From: an uncultured Pelagibacteraceae bacterium
GTDB lineage: Bacteria; Pseudomonadota; Alphaproteobacteria; Pelagibacterales; Pelagibacteraceae
Direction: 5' to 3'
NCBI GenBank assembly: GCA_902619595.1
Contig: CACNFE010000005.1
Span: forward strand, 1 to 64,000
Length of the DNA: 64,000 nucleotides
The stretch's first letter is position 1, and each line of letters begins with the position of its first letter. The notes beneath the pieces are model-generated. The model saw only the letters and a list, made by a program, of their open reading frames with translations, was not told the DNA's origin and searched no databases. The translations under genes were made by a program, and so were the position numbers. Positions 1 through 9,476 of the stretch are shown piece by piece.

Positions 1-1
1 A

Positions 2-1204
2 GAGATAACTAATAATCATAACGAGATTCTGGACAATATAGACATTGGAGGACCTGCATTAGTAAGAGCTGCAGCAAAAAATTATAGAGATGTGACTATA
101 ATATCTGATACTTCGCAGTATGATGAACTAATTCATCATTTACAGAAAAATAATTGCTCTACAAGTTTGAAATTGAGAGAAAAACTTTCCTCCGAGGCAT
201 TTAACGCAACAGCTTCTTACGACAGTAATATTGCTAATTATTTTAATAATATCGCAGAAAATAGTTTTCCAGAGAAAAAAACATTCGCTTTTAAATTACA
301 TGAGAAACTCAGATATGGAGAAAACCCTCACCAAGAAGCCTCGGTTTATATTGATGGAGATTATAAATTAAAGCAATTAAACGGTAAAAAATTAAGCTAT
401 AATAATTATAGCGATATATTTGCTGCTTTAAAAATATCAAAGACTTTGCCAAAAAATAAAGGAACAGTAATTGTCAAGCATGCCAATCCATGCGGAGTAT
501 CAATTGAAACAAATAAAGTGGAAAGTTTTAAACTTGCACTTAAATCCGATCCCATAAGTGCATTTGGAGGTATTGTTTCTTGTAATTTTAAAATTACTAA
601 AAAAGTAGCAGAAGAAATTAACAAAGTATTCTTTGAAGTAATCATCGCAGATGGATTTGATAAAGAAACACTAAGAATTTTTAGAAGAAAAAAAAATCTA
701 AGACTAATTGATTCGAGCAATCTTAAAAATAAAAATTTACAAAATTTTAAAAATGATTTTAACATGTTACTCATTCAAGGCTCTGATGATATTAAATTTT
801 CAATTAAAAATTTTAAGGTAGTTTCAAAACTAAAACCAAATAGAAAGGTCTTAAATAATTTAATTTTTGCTTTTAATATTTGTAGATTCGTAAAATCAAA
901 TGCAATCGTTTTAACTCATAAAGGCACGACGGTGGGAATAGGCTCTGGTCAACCCAGTAGGTTAGATAGTTGTAAAATAGCGATTGATAAATTAAAAAAA
1001 TTTAATTCTGATATAAATGGAGAAATTTTAGCTGCCTCAGATGCTTTTTTTCCTTTCGTTGATGGTATAGAAACTTTAGTACAATCTGGTGTGACCGCTG
1101 TAATACAACCATCTGGCTCGGTTAGAGATAAAGAGATTATAAGATATGCTAATGAAACTGGAACTATTCTGGTCTTTTCAAAATCACGTCATTTTAATCA
1201 CTAG
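2..1204 (+). CDS. purH: Bifunctional phosphoribosylaminoimidazolecarboxamide formyltransferase/IMP cyclohydrolase, 3' portion (5' end outside window)
   Basis: Frame stays open to the window start upstream of the listed GTG (…IDIGGPALVRAAAKNYRDV…); motifs KLRYGENPHQ, KHANPCGVS, SDPISAFGGI, SDAFFPF, IQPSGSVRD. Confidence 0.95.
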   Translation, partial: EITNNHNEILDNIDIGGPALVRAAAKNYRDVTIISDTSQYDELIHHLQKNNCSTSLKLREKLSSEAFNATASYDSNIANYFNNIAENSFPEKKTFAFKLHEKLRYGENPHQEASVYIDGDYKLKQLNGKKLSYNNYSDIFAALKISKTLPKNKGTVIVKHANPCGVSIETNKVESFKLALKSDPISAFGGIVSCNFKITKKVAEEINKVFFEVIIADGFDKETLRIFRRKKNLRLIDSSNLKNKNLQNFKNDFNMLLIQGSDDIKFSIKNFKVVSKLKPNRKVLNNLIFAFNICRFVKSNAIVLTHKGTTVGIGSGQPSRLDSCKIAIDKLKKFNSDINGEILAASDAFFPFVDGIETLVQSGVTAVIQPSGSVRDKEIIRYANETGTILVFSKSRHFNH

Positions 1205-1539
1205 CTGATTTTGTCGACCTTCGCTGCTAATATGAAATCACTTTCTGCTAATCCTTGTATGGCATGAGTAAATATTTTAATTTTTGCATACCCCCATCCA
1301 AAAGCTATATCTGGATGATGACCCTCTTTTTCTGATATTTCTCCAACTTTATTTACAAAAGATTGGCTTTCTAAAAAATTTTCAAATTTAAATTCTTTAA
1401 ATAAGTAAAAATTTTTTTTTTCATCCTCTTTAACATCCCAACCGTCAACTTTTTTTAAATATTTATGAATTTCACTCACATCAAATGCTGGTATTCCTCC
1501 CTCGCAGGGAACACATTTTTTACTGGCTAAATCGTCCAT
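1201..1539 (-). CDS. phhB: 4a-hydroxytetrahydrobiopterin dehydratase (pterin-4-alpha-carbinolamine dehydratase)
   Basis: MDDLASKKCVPCEGG…GWDV…EKEGHHPDIAFGWGYAKIKIFTHAIQGL is typical of the family. Start placed at the internal ATG because the longer ORF runs through the tRNA. Confidence 0.88.
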   Translation of the reverse strand: MDDLASKKCVPCEGGIPAFDVSEIHKYLKKVDGWDVKEDEKKNFYLFKEFKFENFLESQSFVNKVGEISEKEGHHPDIAFGWGYAKIKIFTHAIQGLAESDFILAAKVDKIS

Positions 1540-1553
1540 AAATTTCCTAAATC

Positions 1554-1628
1554 TGGAGCGGGCAATGGGACTTGAACCCACGACCTTCTCGTTGGCAACG
1601 AGACGCTCTACCACTGAGCTACGCCCGC
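1554..1628 (-). tRNA. tRNA-Gly (anticodon GCC), CCA encoded
   Basis: Minus strand GCGGGCGTAGCTCAGTGGTAGAGCGTCTCGTTGCCAACGAGAAGGTCGTGGGTTCAAGTCCCATTGCCCGCTCCA; acceptor, D, anticodon (TTGCCAA loop) and T arms all form. Confidence 0.96.
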
Positions 1629-1752
1629 TTTTATTAAATAATTATAATAAGTGATTTTTTTAATTGCAACAACTTATATAAAATTAATATAATTTAAGTG
1701 CTACCTAATTATCATTTACTAATAATATTTGATTAATATAATTTGTAGAATT

Positions 1753-2397
1753 ATGAAAAACAAAATTAATCTGCCCTCGGAAATACCAGTCTTTCCACTG
1801 TCAAATTTTATTATTTTTCCTGAAACAACGGTCCCTTTAAATATATTTGAACCTAGATACATTCAAATGATTGATGACTCAATGAAATCACACAGACTGA
1901 TTGGAATGGTTCAGCCAAAAAAAACTGGAGATTTAAAAAAACCAGATTTATATAACGTAGGATGTCTTGGAAGGATAACAAGTTTTAATGAGACAGAGGA
2001 TGGTAGATATCTAATTGTATTAAATGGGTTGAGTCGATTTCAAATATTAAATGAAATATCAACGGATAAACTTTACAGGGTTTGTGAGGTAAATTATAAA
2101 AAATATTCATCAGACTCCAATGATATTAAAGAAAAAGTTAATTTTTCAAATCTGGAAGTAATTTTAAAGGATCTAAAAAGTATTTTTGATAAGAAGGGTT
2201 ACGCAATTAATTGGTCTGAACTTAAAAAGCAAGACATGTATAATACTGTAAATACTTTATCTATGGCATCTCCAATTTCTTTGGAAGAAAAGCAAACTTT
2301 GTTAGAGAGTTTAAGTATAAATGATAGGAAATCAAAATTAGAAAATATACTTAAGACTTATTTATTAGATGAGTTTGGTAATAATACTTTGCAGTAA
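1753..2397 (+). CDS. Lon substrate-binding (LON/PUA) domain protein without ATPase domain
   Basis: PVFPLSNFIIFPETTVPLNIFEPRYIQMIDDSM…RLIGMVQPK…GCLGRITSFNETEDGRYLIVLNGLSRF. ATG at 1753 preferred over TTG at 1729. Confidence 0.85.
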   Translation: MKNKINLPSEIPVFPLSNFIIFPETTVPLNIFEPRYIQMIDDSMKSHRLIGMVQPKKTGDLKKPDLYNVGCLGRITSFNETEDGRYLIVLNGLSRFQILNEISTDKLYRVCEVNYKKYSSDSNDIKEKVNFSNLEVILKDLKSIFDKKGYAINWSELKKQDMYNTVNTLSMASPISLEEKQTLLESLSINDRKSKLENILKTYLLDEFGNNTLQ

Positions 2398-3486
2398 CTA
2401 AACATTTCTTAATCCATTATCAGCAAAATTAATAAAAAAATCTTTTAACCTTTTATTTTTGTTAATTAATGCTGGAATAGAACTTGAAAATTTATTGTTA
2501 AAGTTTGTATCAAATTTAAAAAAACTCTCAATTAGGTTTATTCCATTAGAATAAAGTAAATTGTAAGGTCTTGTTTTATTTTGAAAATTAATGAGTAAAT
2601 TTTTATTGAATGGAAGACCAAGATTTTTTGACTTGACTAATTCATTTACTAATATTTTTAAATCTCTTAAAGTCATATTAAATCCCTGGCCTGCTAACGG
2701 GTGGATTTGATGAAGTGCATCACCAAATAATAATATATTATTATGAAAATAATATCTTGCTGCTTCGAATTTTAATTCTGCTATTTCAAACTTAGAAAAA
2801 TTTATAATATCATAATATTTATTATAATTTTTAATTAAACTTTTTATATTTTCATCTACAAGTTCTTTTTTTCTTTTTCGAATAGAAAAAACTATTGAGG
2901 TCTTGGTTTTGGATAAAGGTAAAAAAGCCAATGGACCATAATTTGTAAATATTTGTCTTGCTTTATTATTTTGAATAGATTTATGTTTTATGATTGAGGT
3001 ATACGCGATGCTTTTATAATCTTTAGTGAACTTTTGATTAAAAAAATTATTGTTATAAAAATTATTTCTTTCACAATTAATAATTAGTTGATTTTTATTA
3101 CTTCTAAACATTTTTTCGTAAAACTTTTTATTTTTAATTTTAGTAAATTTGTTTTTATTTAAACTTTTTTTTAAAATTTTAATTAGTTCGTGATTTCGTA
3201 TTAGATAAAATAGATTCTTTTGATTATCAAAATTTAAAACTTCTTTTATAAGATTATTTTCCGTTAAAATTCCAATTTCGTTTACTGAATTCATAAGTTT
3301 TTGAGGTATTGAAAGAATATCTGTCTTTAGAAAAGCCATATTTTTATTTGTAATCGCTATAGTTCTATTTGATTTAAGATTTTGAGTTTTAGCCTTATAA
3401 AATATTTCAAAGTTTATATTTTTATTTGCTAAAGCTTTAGCAAGAATTAGGCCTGTGAGACTATTTCCAATTATACTTATTTTCAT
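2398..3486 (-). CDS. UbiH/COQ6-family FAD-dependent hydroxylase (ubiquinone biosynthesis)
   Basis: N-terminal dinucleotide fold MKISIIGNSLTGLILAKAL; C-terminal LFGDALHQIHPLAGQGFNMTLRD motif of ubiquinone hydroxylases. Confidence 0.85.
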   Translation of the reverse strand: MKISIIGNSLTGLILAKALANKNINFEIFYKAKTQNLKSNRTIAITNKNMAFLKTDILSIPQKLMNSVNEIGILTENNLIKEVLNFDNQKNLFYLIRNHELIKILKKSLNKNKFTKIKNKKFYEKMFRSNKNQLIINCERNNFYNNNFFNQKFTKDYKSIAYTSIIKHKSIQNNKARQIFTNYGPLAFLPLSKTKTSIVFSIRKRKKELVDENIKSLIKNYNKYYDIINFSKFEIAELKFEAARYYFHNNILLFGDALHQIHPLAGQGFNMTLRDLKILVNELVKSKNLGLPFNKNLLINFQNKTRPYNLLYSNGINLIESFFKFDTNFNNKFSSSIPALINKNKRLKDFFINFADNGLRNV

Positions 3487-3552
3487 AAAAAAATAATTTT
3501 AACAACAATTATTAAATGATACAAAGTGATAAATTGGATTCTATATTTTTTT

Positions 3553-5643
3553 ATGAATATTAAACCATTAATACAAAATATATCAAATTTTTTGTTAGAT
3601 AGGCTTGTTCAATTAATAGGTATCATTTTAACATTTTTAAGTATATTTGTTCTCTTGGCACTTTTTACTTACTCTGCTGAGGACCCAAATTTTGTATTTT
3701 CAAACAATAATGAAATAAATAATATCTTTGGATTCCGAGGAAGTGTTGTATCTGACTTTCTTTTTCAAACCATGGGACTAGTTTCATTTTTATTCTCAAT
3801 CACCTTATTTATTACAGGGATAAATGTTGTAATAAAAAAAAGATTAGTAATTATTCTAGAAAATTTTTTTTATACAATCTTATATATTATCTTTGGAACA
3901 GTTTTTTTGGGTATTTTTTACCTCAATTCATTTTGGTTACCTGTTAATGGTAATGGTGGTTTCGTCGGAAATATCCTAACTCAAACTTTTTTAGAAAATC
4001 TTATCTTAGCAAATCAACAAATATCATATTATATTTTAATTTTGATAACCTCTTTACTTTTTTTGAAGAGTATTAATTTTAGTCCCATGGGTTTAATTAG
4101 TTTTATAAAAAAAATAAGAACTAGAAATGTAAGCGATAAAATAACTGAAAATCAATTTGAAAACTCAGAAGTTATTAATTCAAAAAAACTAAAAATGGAT
4201 GAACAAATTCAAGAAAATTTTTCTTTTGATCAAAAGATAAATACAAATAAAGATCTCAAAATGAAATATAAGACTCCTAAAATTGAAATTTTGAACACCG
4301 CATCCAAAGATGAAAGATCAAAGAAAAATAGTGATCTAAATTATAATTCAGAATCATTAGAAAAAATTCTTTTAGATTTTGGTGTCGAAGGAAAAATAAA
4401 AAAAGTAAGTAATGGACCAGTTGTAACATTAAATGAATTTGAACCAGCGGCTGGCGTAAAAGTTTCAAAAGTGATTAATCTTTCAGAGGACATAGCTAGA
4501 AATACTAGCTCAGAGTCTGCAAGAATATCTACAATTCCAGGCCAAAATACTATAGGGATTGAACTTCCAAATACTTTTAGAGAAAATGTATACCTAAGCG
4601 AAATAATCTCGTCTTCAAATTTTAAAAATAAAGATATTAAATTACCAATTGCTTTAGGCAAAAGTATATCGGGCATTCCAATTACTGGTGATCTATCGTC
4701 AATGCCTCATTTATTAATTGCAGGAACAACTGGTTCAGGAAAATCTGTTTGCATTAATACAATTATTCTATCTCTTTTGTATAAACACTCGCCTGATAAA
4801 TGTAAATTTATTCTAATAGATCCGAAAATGTTAGAACTATCAACTTACGAAGGTATACCACATTTACTTTGTCCCGTAATAACTGAGGCAAAAAAAGCTG
4901 CTTCTGTACTTGGCTGGGTAGTTAAAGAGATGGAAAGTAGATACAAGCTTATGACAAGAGAAGGAGTTAAAAATATTGATGGATATAATTCTAAACATAC
5001 TCATTCAATGCCTTACATAGTTGTAATTGTTGATGAAATGTCTGATTTAATGTTAGTTGCTGGGAAGGAGATAGAAAATTATATTCAAAAGTTATCGCAA
5101 ATGGCAAGAGCTGCTGGCATTCATATTATTATGGCTACCCAAAGACCAAGTGTTGATGTAATTACTGGAACTATCAAAGCTAACTTTCCAACAAGAATAT
5201 CTTTTCAGGTAACATCAAAAATTGATAGTAGAACAATCTTAGGTGAACAAGGCGCTGAACAACTGTTAGGAAAAGGGGATATGCTTTATATGTCTTCAGC
5301 TAATCGAATAGTAAGGATACATGCCCCATATGTTTCTGAGAATGAAATTGATAAAGTTAATAATTACATAAGGTCTCAGGCAGAACCTGATTATGTCGAT
5401 GAGATACTTAGCTTTGCTGATGAACGAGATGAAGGAACTTCATTGTCAAATGATAATAAGGATGAATTATATGAGGCAGCTGTTGGTATAATTAAGTCTG
5501 AAGGAAAAGCTTCAACTTCTTTTTTGCAACGAAAATTACAAATTGGGTATAATAGAGCTGCAAGAATTATTGATATGATGGAAGATAATGGAATAGTAAG
5601 CAAGGCAAATCATGTGGGAAAAAGGGATGTTTTAAAGTCATGA
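3553..5643 (+). CDS. ftsK: DNA translocase FtsK/SpoIIIE
   Basis: N-terminal TM segments; HLLIAGTTGSGKSVCINTII Walker A; VVIVDEMSDLM Walker B; C-terminal gamma winged helix (SFLQRKLQIGYNRAARIIDMMEDNGIVS). ATG at 3553 preferred over GTG at 3526. Confidence 0.95.
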   Translation: MNIKPLIQNISNFLLDRLVQLIGIILTFLSIFVLLALFTYSAEDPNFVFSNNNEINNIFGFRGSVVSDFLFQTMGLVSFLFSITLFITGINVVIKKRLVIILENFFYTILYIIFGTVFLGIFYLNSFWLPVNGNGGFVGNILTQTFLENLILANQQISYYILILITSLLFLKSINFSPMGLISFIKKIRTRNVSDKITENQFENSEVINSKKLKMDEQIQENFSFDQKINTNKDLKMKYKTPKIEILNTASKDERSKKNSDLNYNSESLEKILLDFGVEGKIKKVSNGPVVTLNEFEPAAGVKVSKVINLSEDIARNTSSESARISTIPGQNTIGIELPNTFRENVYLSEIISSSNFKNKDIKLPIALGKSISGIPITGDLSSMPHLLIAGTTGSGKSVCINTIILSLLYKHSPDKCKFILIDPKMLELSTYEGIPHLLCPVITEAKKAASVLGWVVKEMESRYKLMTREGVKNIDGYNSKHTHSMPYIVVIVDEMSDLMLVAGKEIENYIQKLSQMARAAGIHIIMATQRPSVDVITGTIKANFPTRISFQVTSKIDSRTILGEQGAEQLLGKGDMLYMSSANRIVRIHAPYVSENEIDKVNNYIRSQAEPDYVDEILSFADERDEGTSLSNDNKDELYEAAVGIIKSEGKASTSFLQRKLQIGYNRAARIIDMMEDNGIVSKANHVGKRDVLKS

Positions 5644-6197
5644 AACAATTAAGCGTAGTCTTTTTAAGTATTTTTTTTTTTTGTGTAAATCTAAACGCGT
5701 CCGAAATTGAAAATATAATAAATCACTTTAAAAAAATTGAAAATATTTCTTTCTCATTTAAACAAAATATTAATGAAAAAATAGAGAAAGGTAATTGTGT
5801 TGTAGAATATCCAAAAAAAATTTATTGTTTATATGATAATTTTAATAAAAAACTTTTGATATCCAATGGAAAAGACCTTGTAATAAAAAACCAACAAATA
5901 GATCAGTATTATATTTATCCAATTGAAAAAACCGCCCTAAATCTAATATTGGATAAAGATTTTCTTATTTCAAAAATTGAGAAAGCAAATATGGACTTGG
6001 TTGATAACAAACTTTATAGATTTAAATTTGAAGAAAATGAACATACAATTAATATTTTTTTCGATAGAAAAACTTTAAATCTTATTGGTTGGCAAAATAT
6101 TGATATATATCAAAATTTAGTCATTACATATCTTTTTGATATAAAAATAAATTCTCAACTTGAGAAAGATCAGTTCAGATTACCTTCGATTAATTAG
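5640..6197 (+). CDS. lolA: Outer-membrane lipoprotein carrier protein LolA
   Basis: Signal peptide then IENIINHFKKIENISFSFKQNI…KGNCVVEYPKKIYCLYD…; overlaps the ftsK 3' end. Confidence 0.8.
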   Translation: MKQLSVVFLSIFFFCVNLNASEIENIINHFKKIENISFSFKQNINEKIEKGNCVVEYPKKIYCLYDNFNKKLLISNGKDLVIKNQQIDQYYIYPIEKTALNLILDKDFLISKIEKANMDLVDNKLYRFKFEENEHTINIFFDRKTLNLIGWQNIDIYQNLVITYLFDIKINSQLEKDQFRLPSIN

Positions 6198-6706
6198 ATA
6201 GCCTGCCTCTTAAGGATTTCGTTTTTAAAAACTTGCATACCTCTTGACTTGTAATTTAGTATTGCATTTGGGTGGTCTAGAGAACAAGTATGAACCCAAA
6301 CTCTTTTAACATCAGACTGAAAACCAAGCTTGATAGCTTCTGATAATAAGTATCCTCCATACCCTTTGGAAAAAAATTCTTCAAGAATTCCAAAGTATGC
6401 TATTTCACAATCAAAAGCCTCCTTGTTATATATCAACTCAAAATAACCAATCAAATTATTATTTTCTTTCAATACGTAAGTTTTTAAATTTTTATTTGCT
6501 GTGTATTTTTGCCAAGTTGCGTCGCTCCATACCAATCTATCAACCCATTGATGTTTTTTACCAATTTGTTTGTAGAAAAATTTATTCAATTCAAAATTTT
6601 CGGATTTTAATAAATCTATTTTTAAATCATCAATTGGCTTTTGTTTATCTTTAAGTTTATCAATTGACGTAATTTCTAAATAGTATCTATCAATTTTTTC
6701 TATCAC
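6194..6706 (-). CDS. GNAT-family N-acetyltransferase
   Basis: DCEIAYFGILEEFFSKGYGGYLLSEAIKLGFQ…VWVHTCSLDHPNAILNYKSRGM is a GNAT fold motif. Confidence 0.85.
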   Translation of the reverse strand: MIEKIDRYYLEITSIDKLKDKQKPIDDLKIDLLKSENFELNKFFYKQIGKKHQWVDRLVWSDATWQKYTANKNLKTYVLKENNNLIGYFELIYNKEAFDCEIAYFGILEEFFSKGYGGYLLSEAIKLGFQSDVKRVWVHTCSLDHPNAILNYKSRGMQVFKNEILKRQAI

Positions 6707-7068
6707 TCAACCATTCTCCCAACTTTTTCACCCCCAAAAATATGAAAATGTAAATGAGGTACTTCTTGACCTCCGTGTTCATTAATGTTTGCTAATGTTC
6801 TATATCCCTTGCCTTTATTTATCGACACACCTAGTTTTTCAGCAACATTTGAAATACCTTTTAAAAGTCCAACGATTTCATCTTTTGATGCTTTACTAGT
6901 AAAATCATCCAAATCTATGTATTTTCCTTTTGGTATTACAAGAGCATGAATTTTTTTTTGAGGATTTATATCATGAAAAGATAAAATAAATTCATCCTCG
7001 TAAATTTTTTTACAAGGAATTTCCCCTCTTAAAATTTTTGCAAAAATGTTATTTTCATCATAACTCAT
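6703..7068 (-). CDS. HIT-family nucleotide hydrolase (HinT-like)
   Basis: NIFAKILRGEIPCKKIYEDEFILSFHDINPQ…HALVIPK…HGGQEVPHLHFHIFGG (HxHxH motif). Confidence 0.93.
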   Translation of the reverse strand: MSYDENNIFAKILRGEIPCKKIYEDEFILSFHDINPQKKIHALVIPKGKYIDLDDFTSKASKDEIVGLLKGISNVAEKLGVSINKGKGYRTLANINEHGGQEVPHLHFHIFGGEKVGRMVE

Positions 7069-7412
7069 TACAGGACCTCGATTTCCTCTATTATTCTAAT
7101 GATTTTTCCCTCTCTAACTACGGCCTCCAATTTAGCACATTCGTAGTACGCATTTGAATTTGCCTCTGCTATTTCTTTCATCTCAAAACATTTAACTTTG
7201 CTTTCAACAAGCAAATGTTCAATCAACTGTAAATCGTCAGGATCACCAAGATACATCATTAATCCAATGACTTTATCTTCCTTTTCAAATCCCATTTTTT
7301 CTATCTGGGCTACTTCTTTATCTATTCCAACTTCAAAATTTTTAATCGCTACAAATCCCTTATAAATAATAAAACCTAATATTAATAAAAAAACAAATTT
7401 TATTTTACTCAT
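7068..7412 (-). CDS. Hypothetical protein with N-terminal TM/signal anchor
   Basis: Intact ORF tightly packed between the HIT gene and the CoA-ligase alpha gene; no family recognised. Confidence 0.65.
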   Translation of the reverse strand: MSKIKFVFLLILGFIIYKGFVAIKNFEVGIDKEVAQIEKMGFEKEDKVIGLMMYLGDPDDLQLIEHLLVESKVKCFEMKEIAEANSNAYYECAKLEAVVREGKIIRIIEEIEVL

Positions 7413-7418
7413 TTATAA

Positions 7419-8306
7419 TCAGCTTTTACCTAATACTTTCTTTACAGTATCACCCATTACAGATGGATTTTTTGAAATTGTTACCCCACATTCTTTAAGA
7501 AGTTCAACTTTTTCAACTGCACTTTCACCATATGCTGAAACAATTGCACCAGCATGTCCCATCACTCTACCTTTAGGAGCGGTCAATCCAGCAATATAAG
7601 CGATAACAGGTTTTTTCATATTTTCTTTTGCAAAGTGACCTGCTGCTACTTCTTGTGGACCTCCAATTTCCCCTATCATTAAAATTGCATCGGTCTCACT
7701 ATCTGCCTCAAATTTCTCAATAATATCTCTGAAAGAGCTGCCATTAATTGGATCTCCTCCAATTCCTACACTTGTAGAAACTCCTATATTTAAATTTTTT
7801 AATTGCTGAGCTGCTTCATAACCTAAGGTTCCTGACCTACTTATAATACCAATTCTTCCTTCTTTATAAATATGACCAGGCATTATTCCTAACATAGATT
7901 TACCAGGACTGATTATACCTGCACAATTTGGTCCGACAAGAGTCATCTTACCACTTTTGGTATATCTTCTCATATACCTTTTAATTTTAATCATGTCATG
8001 TGAAGGAATTCCATCAACAATTGCAACACAGGTTTTAATTCCTGCGTCTGCTGCCTCCATAGCACTATCTGCTGCAAATGCAGGTGGTACAAATAGTATT
8101 GATGCGGTTGCACCTGTTTCCTTAACTGCTTCTTTTACAGTATTAAATACTGGACGATCTAAATGTTTAGTTCCACCTTTGCCAGGAGTTACACCACCGA
8201 CAACATTTGATCCATATTTCATCATTTCATCTGCATGAAAGGTTCCCATTTTACCAGTGAAACCTTGGATGATTATTTTTGTACTTTTGTCAATTATAAC
8301 AGCCAT
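7419..8306 (-). CDS. Succinyl-CoA synthetase/malate-CoA ligase family, alpha subunit; motifs favour malate-CoA ligase MtkB-type
   Basis: [71 protein letters not shown]; see finding. Confidence 0.9.
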   Translation of the reverse strand: MAVIIDKSTKIIIQGFTGKMGTFHADEMMKYGSNVVGGVTPGKGGTKHLDRPVFNTVKEAVKETGATASILFVPPAFAADSAMEAADAGIKTCVAIVDGIPSHDMIKIKRYMRRYTKSGKMTLVGPNCAGIISPGKSMLGIMPGHIYKEGRIGIISRSGTLGYEAAQQLKNLNIGVSTSVGIGGDPINGSSFRDIIEKFEADSETDAILMIGEIGGPQEVAAGHFAKENMKKPVIAYIAGLTAPKGRVMGHAGAIVSAYGESAVEKVELLKECGVTISKNPSVMGDTVKKVLGKS

Positions 8307-8312
8307 AAATTA

Positions 8313-9473
8313 TTAACCTAAAGCTTTAACTGCTTTATTTGCAGCATCTTCTAAAGTGTTCGCCTCTATATATTTAATTTTACTTTTTTTAAGTATTTCG
8401 TTTCCCTTTTCAACGTTTGTACCAGCTAATCTTATTACTAAGGGAACCTTTACCTCGATTTTTTGTAGAGCTTGAACAATTCCTTCTGCTACCCAGTCAC
8501 ACCTATTTATACCCGCAAAAATATTTACTAAAATTACTCTTACTTTGTCATCCATTGTTATTAATCTAAAAGCTTTTACAATTTTTTCAGGGGTTGCTCC
8601 TCCACCAACATCTAAAAAATTAGCAGGAGATCCACCAGCTAGCTTAATCATATCCATAGAAGCCATTGCAAGACCCGCACCATTAATGATATTTCCAATA
8701 TTTCCATCTAAACTTACATAGTTTAAACCTCTGTCCGATGCGTAAACTTCTTTTGTTTCCTCTTGAGTTTTATCTCTTAATTCAGAAACCTGGCTACGCC
8801 TGAACATTGCGTTGTTATCGAAACTCATTTTACAGTCTAATGCTAGTATTTGTTTTTGTTTTGAAATTACTAACGGGTTTACTTCAACCATAGTTGCATC
8901 AAGCTCACTAAAAGCTTTGTAGCATCCGACTATTGTATCCGACACACGTGGAATTAAAGCTGGCTCAATGCCAAGACCAAACGCGAGCTCTCTAGCTTGA
9001 AAATTTTGTATACCGACGGCAACTTCTATTTTAGATCTTATTATAGTTTCTGGTTTTTCCTTTGAAATTTCCTCGACACTCATGCCTCCCTCTGTTGAAG
9101 CAACAATCATGATACTTTCTGAACTTCTATCAAAAACTAAACCTAAGTATAATTCTTTTTCAATATCAGTTGCTTCTTCTATATAAATTCTATTTACTAT
9201 TTTTCCCTCAGGTCCTGTTTGATTAGTAACTAATTTTTTTCCAAGTAATTTATCTGTTGCTTGTGCTACTTCTAATGGTGAGTTACATACAATTATACCA
9301 CCTGCTTTTCCTCTTGCGCCTGAATGTATTTGAGCTTTAGCAACCCATTTAGATCCACCGATTTCTCTAGCTTTGTTTTCTGCATTCTCTGGACTGTAAA
9401 CAATACCTCCTCTAGGAATCGTTACTCCAAAACTTGATAAGATTTTTTTTGCTTGATATTCGTGAATGTCCAT
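8313..9473 (-). CDS. Succinyl-CoA synthetase/malate-CoA ligase family, beta subunit; motifs favour malate-CoA ligase MtkA-type
   Basis: MDIHEYQAKKILSSFGV ATP-grasp domain; AQIHSGARGKAGGI; ANFLDVGGGATPEKI; NIFAGINRCDWVAEG. Confidence 0.9.
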   Translation of the reverse strand: MDIHEYQAKKILSSFGVTIPRGGIVYSPENAENKAREIGGSKWVAKAQIHSGARGKAGGIIVCNSPLEVAQATDKLLGKKLVTNQTGPEGKIVNRIYIEEATDIEKELYLGLVFDRSSESIMIVASTEGGMSVEEISKEKPETIIRSKIEVAVGIQNFQARELAFGLGIEPALIPRVSDTIVGCYKAFSELDATMVEVNPLVISKQKQILALDCKMSFDNNAMFRRSQVSELRDKTQEETKEVYASDRGLNYVSLDGNIGNIINGAGLAMASMDMIKLAGGSPANFLDVGGGATPEKIVKAFRLITMDDKVRVILVNIFAGINRCDWVAEGIVQALQKIEVKVPLVIRLAGTNVEKGNEILKKSKIKYIEANTLEDAANKAVKALG

Positions 9474-9476
9474 ACT

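Noticed and set aside
406-774. Antisense ORF of 122 aa within purH
   Set aside because: Shadow ORF opposite a conserved gene; low-complexity hydrophobic translation. Same reasoning for 4277-4468, 4341-4676, 5391-5603, 7957-8238, 9466-9684, 10165-10377, 13272-13715, 13916-14422 and similar.
1540-1614. N-terminal extension of the phhB ORF
   Set aside because: Translates the tRNA-Gly gene (MVERLVANEKVVGSSPIARS is a typical tRNA-derived peptide).
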